Notes under the pieces: generated by a model
What the model saw: the letters and a program-made list of their open reading frames with translations, nothing else
Databases searched by the model: none
Told to the model about the DNA's origin: nothing
Source of the DNA: Aquimarina atlantica
GTDB lineage: Bacteria; Bacteroidota; Bacteroidia; Flavobacteriales; Flavobacteriaceae
Length of the DNA stretch: 64,000 nt
Reading direction: 5' to 3'
Assembly: GCF_000626715.1 (NCBI RefSeq)
Contig: NZ_AQRA01000001.1
Span: forward strand, 186,001 to 250,000
Shown: positions 8,769 through 17,965 of the stretch, one piece after another
Layout: every line of letters starts with the position of its first letter
How positions within the stretch are numbered: position 1 is the first letter of the stretch
Translations under genes and position numbers: made by a program

Positions 8769-9653
8769 TTACTTAAATAAATCAGAGCTTAAATATCTAT
8801 CTCCACGATCACAAATAATAGCAACAAGTACACCACTTTTTAGTGTTTTTGCCAGTTTTACAGCGGCAGTAACAGCTCCGCCACTACTCATGCCAGAGAA
8901 AACGCCTTCTTCTTTTGCTAATCGTTTTGCCATATCAGTGGCTTCTTCCTGACTTACTTCAATAACCTGATCTACTTTATCCGGATTAAATATTTTGGGA
9001 AGATATTCTTTTGGCCATTTACGTATCCCGGGAATTCGGGATTCATCGGTTGGTTGCACTCCAACAATTTGTATATCTTTTGATTGTTCTTTGAGATAAG
9101 TCGATGTTCCCATAATCGTTCCTGTAGTTCCCATAGAGGATACAAAATGAGTGATTTTACCTTGTGTATCTTTCCAGATTTCTGGTCCGGTAGTTTTATA
9201 GTGGGCACGCCAATTATCATCGTTAGCAAATTGATTTAGCATTACATACCCTTCTTTATTAACTTTGTCTTCTGCATAATCTCTAGAACCTTCTATCCCT
9301 ATATCTGATGAGGTAAGTGTTACTTTAGCACCAAAAGCGCGCATAGTTTGTACCCGTTCTTTGGTAGAATTTTCGGGCATTACCAATTCGATATCCAGTT
9401 TAAAAATTCCTGCGATCATTGCCAAAGCAATTCCTGTGTTACCACTTGTTGCTTCGATAAGTTTAGTATTTTGATTAATATCACCACGATCGATGGCTGA
9501 TTTAATCATATTATAAGCGGCACGATCTTTAACACTTCCTCCTGGATTATGTCCTTCTAGTTTTAGATATAATGTAATATTAGGATTGTCTATTAAGGAA
9601 GTAGCCTTTACCAAAGGGGTATTTCCTATAAGGTCTAAAATACGATGTGACAT
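8769..9653 (-). CDS. cysM: Cysteine synthase (O-acetylserine sulfhydrylase), CysM type
   Basis: 294 residues, fold-type II PLP enzyme. It joins O-acetylserine and sulfide to make cysteine. Visible features: ILDLIGNTPLV at the N-terminus, the PLP lysine Lys42 in NPGGSVKDRA, the substrate loop TSGNTGIAL, the phosphate-binding GTTGTIMG, and a C-terminal SSGGAV. The length and the GHNPGGS motif fit the CysM branch. Its ATG overlaps the stop of the serine acetyltransferase gene by one base (TAATG), so the pair should be translationally coupled. Together they complete cysteine synthesis from serine. Confidence 0.93.
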   Translation of the reverse strand: MSHRILDLIGNTPLVKATSLIDNPNITLYLKLEGHNPGGSVKDRAAYNMIKSAIDRGDINQNTKLIEATSGNTGIALAMIAGIFKLDIELVMPENSTKERVQTMRAFGAKVTLTSSDIGIEGSRDYAEDKVNKEGYVMLNQFANDDNWRAHYKTTGPEIWKDTQGKITHFVSSMGTTGTIMGTSTYLKEQSKDIQIVGVQPTDESRIPGIRKWPKEYLPKIFNPDKVDQVIEVSQEEATDMAKRLAKEEGVFSGMSSGGAVTAAVKLAKTLKSGVLVAIICDRGDRYLSSDLFK

Positions 9654-10444
9654 TAAATAACTTTTTTGATCTTAATTTCTGCTGTATTTGAAATAATTGA
9701 ATTTTCGGGAACCGAAGAGGTAATCCATGCGTTACCACCAATAGTACTATTGGCCCCAATAACGGTACTTCCGCCTAGTATTGTTGCATTAGCATAGATG
9801 GTTACATTGTTTTCTACGGTTGGATGACGTTTTACATTACGAAGTTTTCTGTCTACATATAATCCACCTAGAGTTACACCTTGATATATCTTAACATTGT
9901 CTTTTATTATTACCGTTTCTCCGATAACAATACCGGTAGCGTGATCAATAAAAAAAGATTCTCCGATTTCTGCTCCCGGGTTAATGTCGGTACCTGTTAA
10001 TCGATGCGAATATTCTGTCATTAATCTAGGAACAAGGGGTAGGCCAAATTTAAGAAGCTCATGACTTAATCTATAGATTGCTATAGCAAAAAAACCAGGG
10101 TAGGCCATATATATTTCTTCTATAGAGTTTGCCGCCGGATCACTTTTTATAAAAGCCTGAGCATCGAGATTTAGTTTTTCTAATATACCAGGTAACTTCT
10201 CTAGATAAGATTGCCATAGTTTACTACATGGTTTCTCGGTTTCCCAACAAGCTAGATCGACAAGTGTTTCAAAAGTTTTTTCAAGACGATCTATGTTCCT
10301 AGCTACTTCTGTATCTGTATCGAATAATGTATAGAAAAGTAATTTCGTAAAATATTCGGTTTTTTCTTTTAGCTCAAGTTTAAGATTCGGGTTCTTTTTC
10401 AGCTCTTTTATCTTAGCGATAATTTGATCTCTTTCTTTAGTCAT
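9653..10444 (-). CDS. cysE: Serine O-acetyltransferase
   Basis: 263 residues. It acetylates serine with acetyl-CoA, the first committed step to cysteine. An N-terminal helical domain (about 1-140) is followed by left-handed beta-helix hexapeptide repeats: GTDINPGAEIGESFFIDHAT, VIGETVIIKDNVKIYQGVTL and a final NATILGGSTVIGANSTIGG. The catalytic histidine is in FIDHATG. The N-terminal domain is of the longer EpsC type seen in Bacteroidota. It is the first gene of the cysE-cysM operon and diverges from norC across a 285-base gap. Confidence 0.93.
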   Translation of the reverse strand: MTKERDQIIAKIKELKKNPNLKLELKEKTEYFTKLLFYTLFDTDTEVARNIDRLEKTFETLVDLACWETEKPCSKLWQSYLEKLPGILEKLNLDAQAFIKSDPAANSIEEIYMAYPGFFAIAIYRLSHELLKFGLPLVPRLMTEYSHRLTGTDINPGAEIGESFFIDHATGIVIGETVIIKDNVKIYQGVTLGGLYVDRKLRNVKRHPTVENNVTIYANATILGGSTVIGANSTIGGNAWITSSVPENSIISNTAEIKIKKVI

Positions 10445-10632
10445 TTTAGTTTGTTTGAAAACTCTAGTAAATATATAGAATAAAAGGTATAAAAGTCTTT
10501 TTAAACTATAAATACTTACATTTTTAAAATAATAATAACATTAGGAGGGTATAATTGCTGGTATTCTGTAATTTTTAGTTAAACTTTTATCAGTATTAGG
10601 TCTTTATATAATGAATGGTTGTTGATCGATTT

Positions 10633-10646
10633 ATGATTTAAATCAT
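10633..10646. promoter_or_regulatory. FNR/Crp-type palindrome upstream of norC
   Basis: ATGATTTAAATCAT is a perfect 14-base palindrome fitting the FNR/NnrR/DNR pattern TTGAT-N4-ATCAA with one change per half site. Its centre is about 90 bases before the norC ATG, so a start site about 41 bases downstream of the centre is possible. It is also the only strong symmetric site in the cysE-norC gap. Confidence 0.6.
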
Positions 10647-10729
10647 ATTTAGGAGCATTGTGATTATCTATTTTTACACAAATAAAAGATAAAAAGATCT
10701 TTTAATAATAAATTAAATTAATTATCACT

Positions 10730-11164
10730 ATGTTATCTAAAAAACAAGCGCGAAATTTCTTTCTGGGAGGAACATTGGTCACTTTTTTGGCATTTATTGG
10801 GTTAACGATCTACTCTTTTAGTGAAGAACAAGATCAATCCAACTATACTAACATAACAGAACAGGTTGTACGTGGAAAGCAGTTATGGGAAACAAATAAT
10901 TGTATGGGATGTCATACTATTTTGGGAGAAGGAGCCTATTATGCGCCAGAGCTAACCAAGGTTCTGGACAGAAGAGGAGAAGGGTATGTAAAAGCAGTGC
11001 TAATGACCCCTGTTCCCTGGGCACCAAATGGCAGAAAGATGGTAGCTTATGGTTTTTCTGAAGAAGAAGCAAAAGATCTTATCGCCTTTTTTGATTGGAT
11101 TGATGATATTGATCTAAATGGCTTTGATAGAGTTGTGTCTCCATTAGCAAAAGATGAAAACTAA
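10730..11164 (+). CDS. norC: Nitric oxide reductase subunit C (cytochrome c)
   Basis: 144 residues. NorC is the membrane-anchored cytochrome c that passes electrons to NorB. A single N-terminal membrane anchor spans about residues 10-30. The heme c site CMGCH is at 58-62, and Met104 in GRKMVAYGFS is the likely distal ligand. GEGAYYAPELTKVL is also a NorC signature. The gene precedes norB by 21 bases and opens the cluster. An FNR-type palindrome upstream suggests induction by low oxygen or nitric oxide. Confidence 0.93.
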   Translation: MLSKKQARNFFLGGTLVTFLAFIGLTIYSFSEEQDQSNYTNITEQVVRGKQLWETNNCMGCHTILGEGAYYAPELTKVLDRRGEGYVKAVLMTPVPWAPNGRKMVAYGFSEEEAKDLIAFFDWIDDIDLNGFDRVVSPLAKDEN

Positions 11165-11185
11165 ATAACTTAAAAATATAAATAG

Positions 11186-12526
11186 ATGAAATACAAATCT
11201 CAAAAAGTAGCATACTGGTTCTTTGCCTTATCCATGTTACTATTGGTCTTACAAATTACCTATGGATTTATTATGGGTTTTGCCCGTATTGGTCTGGATG
11301 GATTACATGATTTTATTCCCTTTAATACGGCTAGAGCCGTACATACAAATTTATTAGTAGTCTGGTTATTATCGGGCTTTATGGGAGCTGCATATTACAT
11401 TATTCCCGAAGAAGCTCAACGTGAACTTGTAAATGTAAAATTGGCTTATGTACAATTAATTTCACTTGCACTGGTTGGTGTTACTGCTATTATAGGGTAT
11501 CATTTTAATTGGTGGGAAGGACGTAAATTTTTAGAAATACCAAGGCAATTAGACTTTTTGGTTGTTATTAATGTACTATTATTTTTAGGGTTAATACTCA
11601 TCACTCTTTTTAAAGGAAAACGTAGGACTACTACAGCATTAGTACTTTCTATGGGGTTATTGTTTGCTGCCTTATTGTATTTACCAGGGATGTTACCATT
11701 TGATAGCCAGGTGACTGATTCATTTTTTCGTTGGTGGGTTGTACATTTATGGGTAGAAGGAGTTTGGGAGCTTATTATGGGAGGTATTCTTTCCTTCTTG
11801 CTAATAAAACTTACCGGGGTTGATAGAGAGGTTATAGAGAAATGGTTATATGTTATTGTGGGATTAACTTTTTTATCAGGAGTATTAGGTACTGGTCACC
11901 ATTATTATTACATAGGCGTTAACAAAATATGGTTAATTGTAGGAGGTATATTTTCTGCTTTAGAGCCCCTGGCATTTTTGGCAATGGCACTTTTTGCAGT
12001 AAATATGTATCGAAAAGGAGAGAAAAAACATCCTAACACCATAGCATTATTCTGGACTATTGGGTCAGCAATTGTATCTTTTGTAGGAGCAGGGCTATTA
12101 GGTTTTGCTCATACATTACCACAAACCAATTTATATACTCATGGTACTCTGGTTACTGCCATGCATGGTCACCTTGCTTTTTGGGGAGCATATGCAATGA
12201 TCGTACTTGCAATTATTAGTTATTCTTTACCAAATCTAACAGGAAGAAAATTGTACAATAGTGTAAGAGGAAGAACCTCATTCTGGACATCTAATATTGG
12301 TATGATAGGTATGACTGTTGCTTTTGGTGTAGCTGGTGTTGCTCAGGTATATTTAGAACGTAAGTTTAAGATGGAATTTATGGCTGTACAGGAAGAGATT
12401 AGTATTCACTTTGTTGTATTGATTCTTTGTGCCACACTATTTACTATCGGAATCATATTATATATAATTGATTTTATAAAACATGGTCGTCCTAGTGATG
12501 AAGCTATGGAAGTTCAAGAAGTCTAA
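11186..12526 (+). CDS. norB: Nitric oxide reductase subunit B (cNOR catalytic subunit)
   Basis: 446 residues, 12 membrane segments, no N-terminal quinol-oxidase-type extension, so it is the short cytochrome-c-dependent cNOR form. It reduces two NO to N2O in the cytoplasmic membrane. Ligands visible: His53 (heme b), His187 and Glu191/Glu195 in HLWVEGVWE, His238-His239 in GHHYYYIG, Glu260 in ALEPLAF, and His327/His329 in HGHLAF. From residue 187 on these fall at a constant offset of 20 from the Pseudomonas aeruginosa NorB positions as I recall them. All catalytic residues are present, so the enzyme should be functional. Confidence 0.95.
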   Translation: MKYKSQKVAYWFFALSMLLLVLQITYGFIMGFARIGLDGLHDFIPFNTARAVHTNLLVVWLLSGFMGAAYYIIPEEAQRELVNVKLAYVQLISLALVGVTAIIGYHFNWWEGRKFLEIPRQLDFLVVINVLLFLGLILITLFKGKRRTTTALVLSMGLLFAALLYLPGMLPFDSQVTDSFFRWWVVHLWVEGVWELIMGGILSFLLIKLTGVDREVIEKWLYVIVGLTFLSGVLGTGHHYYYIGVNKIWLIVGGIFSALEPLAFLAMALFAVNMYRKGEKKHPNTIALFWTIGSAIVSFVGAGLLGFAHTLPQTNLYTHGTLVTAMHGHLAFWGAYAMIVLAIISYSLPNLTGRKLYNSVRGRTSFWTSNIGMIGMTVAFGVAGVAQVYLERKFKMEFMAVQEEISIHFVVLILCATLFTIGIILYIIDFIKHGRPSDEAMEVQEV

Positions 12527-12715
12527 TTGACACAAAAATATAGTTTTCTTTTTTCAAGATAAGGTCTAAAAAGACATGTTGCGTTTATGAATCTACCTTT
12601 CCCCCATATGATGTAGATGTACAATTGATGTTACAGTGATATAATGATTTGAAAAACTTCATTTATTACTACTCATAACTTTTTAGGCCTTTTTCAATTT
12701 AAAAACAATAAAATT

Positions 12716-13552
12716 ATGGATCATAATGCTGTCAACGGAAACAAAACAGTACTATCTAAAATGGCTGTTGAAATACCACTAAGTCCTCCTTTTTATAAGC
12801 CTATTGCTAAAGAGATAGAAGTTTTTGAGCATACTTATAAAAATAAACTTCCCGTTCTTTTAAAAGGGCCGACAGGAACAGGAAAGACAAGGTTTATCGA
12901 GTATATGGCACATCAATTAGGAAAAAAACTAATTACGATCTCTTGTCATGAAGAAACTTCATCTACAGATTTGATAGGCCGTTACATCATTAAAGGAGCA
13001 GAGACTATCTGGATAGATGGTCCTTTGACAAAAGCTGTAAAAGAAGGGGCTATTATTTATCTCGACGAAATAGCAGAAGCCAGGCCAGATGTTATTGTTG
13101 CAATTCATGCATTAACAGATCATCGAAGAGAGTTGTTTATTGATAAATTAGGAGAGACCATAAAAGCACATCGGGACTTTATGCTGGTTGCCTCTTTTAA
13201 TCCAGGGTATCAAAAAGGATTTAAAGAGTTAAAGCCATCTACAAGACAACGATTTATAGCTGTGTCATTTCAATATCCATCTCCAAAGATCGAGTCCGAA
13301 ATTATAGAAAACGAAACAGGGGTTACCGAGGCATTAGCAAGAAAACTGGTAAATATTGCCAATAAAATCAGAAATCTTACAGAATTAGGGTTAACAGAAA
13401 CAGTTTCGACACGATTATTGGTGGATGCAGCAAAATTAATTCATTCTGGATTACCAAAACGATTATCGGTTAAGGTGGCTGTAGTAGAACCACTAACAGA
13501 TGATGAGGAAATAGCAACTGCATTGACAGATTTATGCGATTTAATGATATAA
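12716..13552 (+). CDS. norQ: NorQ-type AAA+ ATPase (CbbQ/NirQ/NorQ family)
   Basis: 278 residues. NorQ is a MoxR-type AAA+ ATPase that works with NorD to mature NorB, probably in insertion of the non-heme iron. Walker A is GPTGTGKT at 51-58; Walker B is IIYLDE at 113-118 followed by EARPDVIVAIHALTDHRR. The C-terminal NorQ/CbbQ domain is present. It follows norB after 189 bases and precedes norD by 9 bases. No strong terminator or FNR site is visible in the norB-norQ gap, so it may share the norC promoter. Confidence 0.92.
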   Translation: MDHNAVNGNKTVLSKMAVEIPLSPPFYKPIAKEIEVFEHTYKNKLPVLLKGPTGTGKTRFIEYMAHQLGKKLITISCHEETSSTDLIGRYIIKGAETIWIDGPLTKAVKEGAIIYLDEIAEARPDVIVAIHALTDHRRELFIDKLGETIKAHRDFMLVASFNPGYQKGFKELKPSTRQRFIAVSFQYPSPKIESEIIENETGVTEALARKLVNIANKIRNLTELGLTETVSTRLLVDAAKLIHSGLPKRLSVKVAVVEPLTDDEEIATALTDLCDLMI

Positions 13553-13561
13553 CAGAATCTT

Positions 13562-15331
13562 ATGTTTGAGCCCGATGAATACATATATAGCAAAATCGTT
13601 AGTTTTTTAAAAAGACGAAAAAAAAAGTCTCAGGAGAAAAATCAGTTTGCAGTAAAACTAGAAGATATAAAACCAAGATTAACCATTCTGGCTCGTGCAA
13701 TAACGGGGGAAGCAATAGAAATTTTTGAAGCAGAAAGAGAAGGCGGATACAAAAACAACAATTTTTTTCTACCCACTCGTTTTTCAGAATTTTTAACGAT
13801 AGAAGAAAATATTTCATTTTATGTATTTAGAACAGTGTATTTATCGATGCAAAAGAAACTGGGATTTAATTTTACTCCAGCAGATGAGTACGCTGTAGAA
13901 GAGGCTCAAAAAAAAGCAAGAGAAACTTCTGATAAGGTTTTGATAAAAGTACAGGATCAATTTCCTTTTGTACTAGAGATATATCAAAAACTAAAAACCT
14001 GTTTTGAATCAATAACACCAAAAGAAAAACAACCAGATTTTACTTATATCTACGGAAAATGGATGAGCAATGATCCATTTTTAAAACCAAAACATGAACT
14101 AAAAAATTTTTCTGAGAAAGCAAAAGAAGCAATTCTCGATGAAATCAAAACTACGCTAAAGGCTAATGCAGTAGAAGAAATCGTAAATATAGAAGTAGAC
14201 AAAAAGACACAGGAAGATTATGTACTTACCCATAATTTTGAAAAAGTAGAAACAGCAGAGGAGTATGACGGAGGATGGCGTAATTTTGATGGAGACGATG
14301 AATTAGAGGAGCATGCCAATGCATTAGAAGAACTTACTATGAAACATACAGTAAGAGTTGATGATCCCACACATTCTGTTTACCAGGCTGATTTTATAGA
14401 AAATACAACAATTTCAGAAAGCATTGAAACAAATACCAAAGGATACCACTTGTCTTATGATGAATGGGATTGTTCTAAACGAAGCTATAAACCTGATTTT
14501 TGTAAAGTTTATCCCAAAAATCAAATCAAAACCGATATTGAATATTACAAAAAAACAGTAAAAGAAAATGCTTCGACTTTAATGGGACTTCGCAAAATGC
14601 TAACCTCTGTTAATAATAAGTATCAACAACAACGAAGGCAGGTACAAGGTGAAGAATTCGACTTAGACATGATTACAGATTTATTTACCGATGTACATTC
14701 TGGGCATACACCATCAGATAAAGTATATGTGTCTAAACGAAAAAAAGAAAAAGACCTTTCTATTTTATTATTGTTAGATGTTAGTTTATCTAGTGATGGA
14801 TATGCTGCCGGAAATAAAGTTATTGATGTAGAAAAACAGGTATCTATAATTTTTGGAGAAATCCTTGATGAGTTTGGAGTCGATTTTTCTATACAATGTT
14901 TTTATTCTAAAACCAGAAACTATTCTACTTATATCACTCTAAAAGGATTTGAAGAGGATTGGAATACATCCAAGTTTAAAATAGGAGCGGTATCACCTTG
15001 TGGATATACTCGAATTGGTGCTGCATTAAGACATTCTGGAATGTTAATGGATCAGCGTGCTACTAAAAATAAATGGGTAATTCTTATTTCTGATGGAAAA
15101 CCTAATGATTATGATAAGTACGAAGGAAAATATGGTATTAACGATGTGAAACAGGCACTTAGAGAACTCAACCAAAGACAAATAAATTCGTATGCACTGG
15201 CTATAGAAGCACAGGCAAAATACTACTTACCACAAATGTTTGGACAGAACCACTATCAGATTTTAACAACACCGGTAGAACTCTTACAATCATTAGTACA
15301 GCTTTATGAAAAAATAAAATACCAAAATTAA
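13562..15331 (+). CDS. norD: NorD-type nitric oxide reductase activation protein (vWA domain)
   Basis: 589 residues, close to the family's usual length. The N-terminal two thirds are helical and charged. A von Willebrand factor A domain occupies about residues 395-589, with the metal-ion site DVSLSSDG at about Asp406. NorD is thought to act as an adaptor between the NorQ ATPase and the reductase. The next gene starts on the base directly after its stop codon (TAAATG), indicating tight coupling. Confidence 0.92.
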   Translation: MFEPDEYIYSKIVSFLKRRKKKSQEKNQFAVKLEDIKPRLTILARAITGEAIEIFEAEREGGYKNNNFFLPTRFSEFLTIEENISFYVFRTVYLSMQKKLGFNFTPADEYAVEEAQKKARETSDKVLIKVQDQFPFVLEIYQKLKTCFESITPKEKQPDFTYIYGKWMSNDPFLKPKHELKNFSEKAKEAILDEIKTTLKANAVEEIVNIEVDKKTQEDYVLTHNFEKVETAEEYDGGWRNFDGDDELEEHANALEELTMKHTVRVDDPTHSVYQADFIENTTISESIETNTKGYHLSYDEWDCSKRSYKPDFCKVYPKNQIKTDIEYYKKTVKENASTLMGLRKMLTSVNNKYQQQRRQVQGEEFDLDMITDLFTDVHSGHTPSDKVYVSKRKKEKDLSILLLLDVSLSSDGYAAGNKVIDVEKQVSIIFGEILDEFGVDFSIQCFYSKTRNYSTYITLKGFEEDWNTSKFKIGAVSPCGYTRIGAALRHSGMLMDQRATKNKWVILISDGKPNDYDKYEGKYGINDVKQALRELNQRQINSYALAIEAQAKYYLPQMFGQNHYQILTTPVELLQSLVQLYEKIKYQN

Positions 15332-16306
15332 ATGAACTCTTTTTTACCAGAAGTAGAAAAATTACCCGAGGGACACCCGGTAAAAGTATATTATCAGGAA
15401 AGTGAACTCATCCAGAAATTACTATCAGAATTATATGAAGCAGATGCGGTAGCAGATTTTCAACAATACTTCAATATATTTAACCAGTTAACAACGATAG
15501 AAAAACGATTTGCTCGAAAGGAGAACCAGCTATTCCCGTATTTAGAGAAACATGGTTGGAATGGCCCTAGCAGAGGTATGTGGTCTTTTCACGATAATTT
15601 AAGAGACCAGATTAGGCTGCTAAACACATATAATACAGAGAGAAATACTACTAAAATCATAGAAAACCTTCCGTATTTGATTGAAGGAATTAAACGCCTT
15701 CTAACCATTGAAGATATGCGATTGTTTCCTATTGCAATGCAAATGCTTAGTGAAGATGACTGGAAAGAATTTTATGAAGGAGACGAAGAAATGGGGTGGA
15801 TGTTACCACAGAAACCAAAGCCATATCCCGCAATAGAAAATGGATATATTCACCCAAGTGAAGATTTTACCGAACGTGATTTACCATTTTCTTTAGAAGA
15901 TACCTTTCATTATGATGAGGGCTACATGACCCCAAATCAGGTAAATCTATTACTTCGCTATTTACCAGTTGATATTACTTATGTAGATGAAAACGACAAA
16001 GTTATTTTTTATAATCGGGGAGAAGATCGTGTTTTTCCCAGAAGCAAAGGAATTATAGGAAGAGAAGTTCGTTTTTGTCACCCTCCCAAAAGTGTAGACA
16101 TGGTACTACGCATAGTAGATGAATTTAGAGCAGGAACAAAAGATGTAGCAGAGTTCTGGTTTAATTATAGGGGACAGATAATTCATATCCGATATTTTGC
16201 CATTAGAGATAAGCACAAAAACTACAAAGGAGTTATCGAAATGTCTCAGGATGTAACTGAAATTCAAAAATTGAAGGGAGAAAAACGATTATTAGATTGG
16301 GATTGA
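15332..16306 (+). CDS. DUF438/hemerythrin-like and PAS domain protein in the nor operon
   Basis: 324 residues, cytoplasmic. Residues about 15-160 resemble the DUF438 helical bundle related to hemerythrin HHE domains, with potential metal ligands in GHPVKVYYQE, KENQLFPYLEKHGW, SFHDNLRDQ and EDMRLFPIAM. Residues about 205-310 form a PAS domain (LLRYLPVDITYVDENDKVIF to GVIEMSQDV). DUF438/PAS proteins are suspected gas, iron or redox sensors. It starts directly after the norD stop, so it is made together with the NorQD maturation pair. A role in NO sensing or iron supply to NorB is inference from context. Confidence 0.85.
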   Translation: MNSFLPEVEKLPEGHPVKVYYQESELIQKLLSELYEADAVADFQQYFNIFNQLTTIEKRFARKENQLFPYLEKHGWNGPSRGMWSFHDNLRDQIRLLNTYNTERNTTKIIENLPYLIEGIKRLLTIEDMRLFPIAMQMLSEDDWKEFYEGDEEMGWMLPQKPKPYPAIENGYIHPSEDFTERDLPFSLEDTFHYDEGYMTPNQVNLLLRYLPVDITYVDENDKVIFYNRGEDRVFPRSKGIIGREVRFCHPPKSVDMVLRIVDEFRAGTKDVAEFWFNYRGQIIHIRYFAIRDKHKNYKGVIEMSQDVTEIQKLKGEKRLLDWD

Positions 16307-16372
16307 AAGCACAAAAAAAGTACAATTGTTAGATAGAATTGTATACAAATAACAAAGGATTAATGAAGATAA

Positions 16373-16948
16373 ATGAAACAAGAACCTATTAACTATAGCA
16401 ATATATACTACCCACCAGGAGGAATCCTTATGTGGATCATAATTTCTTTAGAATTAATAACTTTTGGAATGGCGATAATAGCAATGGTATATAGTGGCAA
16501 ACAAGAACCTGATCTTTTTCATCAATCGAGAATGCTGTTAAATCCAATTTACGGAATTATTAATACTATTCTTTTACTTACCAGCGGTTTTTGTATGGCA
16601 ATTTCGGTTCATTATCTAAGAATTAATATCCCTCAAAAATCTAAAATACTGTTATTGGTAACCATGCTGTTTGGAATGCTGTTTTTACTAGTAAAAACCT
16701 TCGAATATAACGAAAAAATAAGCCTGGGCTTTGATATTAATCATAATTTGTTTTTTACGTTTTATTGGTTACTCACTTTATTTCATGTGATACATGTTAT
16801 TGTTGGTTTAGTAATATTAGGTTCGGTTTACTTTGGACTACGAAATAAGAAAACAACTATAGAAGATGTAGAAGCAAGTGCTTCATTTTGGCATATGTGT
16901 GATTTGATATGGTTATTCATCTTTCCTATCATTTATTTATTTTTTTGA
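16373..16948 (+). CDS. norE: NorE-like heme-copper oxidase subunit III family protein
   Basis: 191 residues with five predicted membrane segments. It belongs to the cytochrome c oxidase subunit III family (FYWLLTLFHVIHVIVGLVIL is the signature helix, and ASASFWHMCDLIWLFIFPII closes the protein). NorE is an accessory protein that improves activity of cNOR in denitrifiers but is not part of the purified enzyme. Its place after norD and before norF supports this call over a cytochrome oxidase subunit. It lies 66 bases downstream of the DUF438/PAS gene. Confidence 0.85.
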   Translation: MKQEPINYSNIYYPPGGILMWIIISLELITFGMAIIAMVYSGKQEPDLFHQSRMLLNPIYGIINTILLLTSGFCMAISVHYLRINIPQKSKILLLVTMLFGMLFLLVKTFEYNEKISLGFDINHNLFFTFYWLLTLFHVIHVIVGLVILGSVYFGLRNKKTTIEDVEASASFWHMCDLIWLFIFPIIYLFF

Positions 16949-17003
16949 TAAAAAAGCATATATCCGTTTTAAGTGAAGCACACTAATTTTAAAAGATTTC
17001 CCC

Positions 17004-17237
17004 ATGAAAAAAAGTATAACTATAAGTTACATATTCTTACTATTATTAACCATTATTTCTGGAATAATATCAGGTACGATAAATAAAAATATTTCTTTTA
17101 TCATTTTACTGTTGTCTGCATTAAAATTTATTGGCGTATCGTTTTATTTTATGGATTTAAAAAAAGCACATACTTTTTGGAAATCTATTATAATTGGCTA
17201 TGCAATAGCCTTGATTATCATTGTTTTAATGATTTGA
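17004..17237 (+). CDS. norF: NorF-like small membrane protein (cytochrome c oxidase subunit IV family)
   Basis: 77 residues with three hydrophobic segments separated by short loops. The motif FIGVSFYFMDLKKAHTFWK is typical of small subunit IV/NorF-type proteins, where the FMDL-x-K-x-H core is conserved. It follows norE by 55 bases and is the last recognisable nor gene. NorF, like NorE, affects NO reductase yield through an unknown mechanism. Confidence 0.8.
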   Translation: MKKSITISYIFLLLLTIISGIISGTINKNISFIILLLSALKFIGVSFYFMDLKKAHTFWKSIIIGYAIALIIIVLMI

Positions 17238-17391
17238 TGGTATTACAGTTTTATCAATGCAAATTGATCTATAATAGATATGAATAGTGTATTGAAAAAT
17301 TGATACAAATTTTGAATATATGAACTGATATTTATCATAATTTTTTTGTGAGTTTGATCCTATCTTTAATATAGAATTTAAACCTAATAGA

Positions 17392-17811
17392 ATGAAAAAA
17401 AGAACACCTGTTTCCAAAATTATGACTTCCGATGTAATTACCCTAAATCACACTAATGGTTTAGAAACAGCGGAAAAGCTATTTAAAGAAAACAATATTC
17501 GTCATATTCCTGTAGTTAGTGGCGATGCTATTATTGGTATGTTAAGTTATACAGATTTATTACGTATAAGTTTTGCCGATGCCGTAGAAATAGACGAGCA
17601 AGATGTTGATACGGTAGTGTACGAAATGTTTACTATAGAACAGGTAATGGCAAAAAATCTGATAAGTGTAAACTCTAGTACTACAATCAAGGAAGTTGCA
17701 GAAATATTGTCAAAAAAAGAATTTCATGCATTACCAGTAGTAGATAATGATAAACTGGTAGGTATAGTAACCACAACAGATTTGATAAATTATTTATTAG
17801 ATCAGTTCTAA
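17392..17811 (+). CDS. CBS domain pair protein
   Basis: 139 residues made of two CBS motifs: residues about 8-60 (MTSDVITLNHTN then HIPVVSGDAIIGMLSYTDLL) and 83-137 (MAKNLISVNSSTT then HALPVVDNDKLVGIVTTTDL). CBS pairs bind adenine nucleotides and act as energy or redox sensors. There is no fused effector domain. It lies 154 bases behind norF on the same strand and is followed by a terminator. It may be part of the NO-response unit or a separate gene; a near-consensus promoter element (TATCTTTA) sits in the gap. Confidence 0.88.
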   Translation: MKKRTPVSKIMTSDVITLNHTNGLETAEKLFKENNIRHIPVVSGDAIIGMLSYTDLLRISFADAVEIDEQDVDTVVYEMFTIEQVMAKNLISVNSSTTIKEVAEILSKKEFHALPVVDNDKLVGIVTTTDLINYLLDQF

Positions 17812-17833
17812 TAACCCGGTTTTTAGAAAACGT

Positions 17834-17864
17834 AAAAAAGGGAAGCAATGTGCTTCTCTTTTTT
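17834..17864 (+). terminator. Terminator after the CBS gene
   Basis: A/G-rich arm (AAAAAGGGAAGCA) pairs with TGCTTCTCTTTTTT around a three-base loop with one G-T wobble; the T run follows. It ends the nor-CBS region. Confidence 0.75.
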
Positions 17865-17965
17865 GTTGAAATAAAGTAAGGGTTGATCTATCATATTCTA
17901 TAAATTTTAGTTAAACTTCGATAGAGAAAACAGATTTTAGTATTTTTAAGATCAAAGTATATTTT

